A DNA stretch of 64,000 bases from Bradyrhizobium ontarionense (GTDB lineage: Bacteria; Pseudomonadota; Alphaproteobacteria; Rhizobiales; Xanthobacteraceae): positions 3,348,001 to 3,412,000 of the forward strand of contig NZ_CP088156.1 of the NCBI RefSeq assembly GCF_021088345.1, read 5' to 3'. Under the pieces are notes generated by a model that made no database searches, was not told where the DNA came from, and worked only from the letters and a program-made list of their open reading frames with translations. Positions 63,471-64,000 of this stretch are shown here, piece by piece (the stretch's first letter is position 1; each line of letters opens with the position of its first letter). Made by a program: the position numbers and the translations under genes.

Positions 63471-63724
63471 GATGTGGAGAGAGTGACGTTTCAAACGGCG
63501 CGCCCGGTTCTCGCTACGAATGCGTGAAGCCCATGGCAAGACAACCGCATCAGCGCAACGCAAAGTTGAGTTCCGATGCACTCAACTCCGATCGCGCTGG
63601 AGCGCGTTCGATTGTCGTCATGACCTTGCAGTAAAATTTACCACCCATCTGCACGCGGCTTGGCGGCAGAGAAGATGGCGCTAGAGTGGTACGAACAAAC
63701 CAGCTCTCAGCGAAACGCCCCTCA

Positions 63725-64000
63725 ATGTCGATCTCCGTCAAAGGCCGACTGGCCATTGTCGCGCTCATCGTGCTTGCCTGCTTCGCAAGCTCGGTCTTGA
63801 AGCTCTATCTGGGGCTCCTGTGCATCTCTCTGCTCGTCAGCTTTGCCATCGTCGGCGTCGTCGCCTGGCTGGTGGAAAGGCTCGCGAGCAAGCGCTACCG
63901 GGGCAGCGAGAGACGGCTCGGGCGTCGCCGCCGCTGCTCCGCTCTCATCGAAGACTCTCGGCGGCTGTCGGTCCCAACAGTGGATCACGTCGACACGCCG
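63725..64000 (+). CDS. Hypothetical membrane protein, truncated by window end
   Basis: An ATG at 63725 opens a frame of 92 codons that reaches the window edge without a stop. It begins with two hydrophobic segments (LAIVALIVLACFASSVLKLYL; LLCISLLVSFAIVGVVAWLV) and then an Arg-rich loop. It looks like a two-helix inner-membrane protein. No family is recognised and no strong ribosome site is seen. The antisense frame here is Asp/Glu/Gln-rich, typical of a shadow of membrane helices. Confidence 0.45.
   Translation, partial: MSISVKGRLAIVALIVLACFASSVLKLYLGLLCISLLVSFAIVGVVAWLVERLASKRYRGSERRLGRRRRCSALIEDSRRLSVPTVDHVDTP

Larger units (their letters stand above)
62464..63724. other. Gene-free interval made of repeats
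   Basis: The interval holds dispersed repeat copy B (62638-63050), an 18-bp-armed inverted repeat (63153-63340) and a short palindrome (63442-63470), each listed separately. Frames across it are spurious. The rest, including 63471-63724, shows nothing I can identify. Confidence 0.55.

Overview
The window is high-GC DNA with the coding style and intergenic palindromic repeats of a Bradyrhizobium-like alphaproteobacterium (family Nitrobacteraceae). Support for this comes from the norEFCBQD denitrification operon, FNR/FixK-type boxes, dense ABC transporter content and a dispersed repeat that I associate with Bradyrhizobium. The species cannot be fixed from this sequence alone. No rRNA, tRNA, CRISPR array or intact insertion sequence was seen.

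Layout. 1-3.4 kb: a three-gene uracil-catabolism (URC) cluster, with a GTP cyclohydrolase II-like protein, a DUF1688 protein and uracil phosphoribosyltransferase. 3.6-6.7 kb: a LysR gene broken by one in-frame stop, a tautomerase, a low-GC segment bounded by 10-bp direct repeats, and copy A of a dispersed repeat of about 420 bp. 6.8-14.9 kb: an eight-gene minus-strand operon combining an amino-acid-type ABC importer, three binding proteins and three amide/ureide-type hydrolases, divergent from a LysR gene. 17-24.3 kb: the nitric oxide reductase operon with two FNR-family boxes and small membrane proteins. 24.5-27.5 kb: an AbgB-type M20 peptidase and an amidase with a histone-like tail. 27.8-32.8 kb: molybdate transport (modABC), a Mo-hydroxylase maturation gene, a DUF2478 gene, a short ModE and a stand-alone TOBE protein, with Mo-box-like operators. 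32.9-41.6 kb: serA, a Baeyer-Villiger monooxygenase/esterase fusion, a 2-keto-3-deoxygalactonate module and a nucleoside/guanine deaminase-like gene. 41.7-48 kb: an outer-membrane channel and a BMP-type nucleobase/nucleoside ABC importer. 48.2-54 kb: a complete dppABCDF-type peptide importer. 54-62.5 kb: purine catabolism, with 8-oxoguanine deaminase, a two-subunit xanthine dehydrogenase, an NCS2 permease and urate hydroxylase PuuD. 62.6-64 kb: repeats, including copy B of the dispersed repeat in inverted orientation, and a gene running off the end.

How it fits together. Much of the window is about obtaining nitrogen from heterocycles and amides. Uracil goes through the URC route. Purines are imported (BMP ABC, NCS2) and oxidised by a Mo enzyme and then PuuD. 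Carbamoyl or cyclic amide compounds are probably handled by the eight-gene operon. The modABC/ModE locus would supply the Mo cofactor used by the xanthine dehydrogenase. The nor operon serves NO detoxification under low oxygen.
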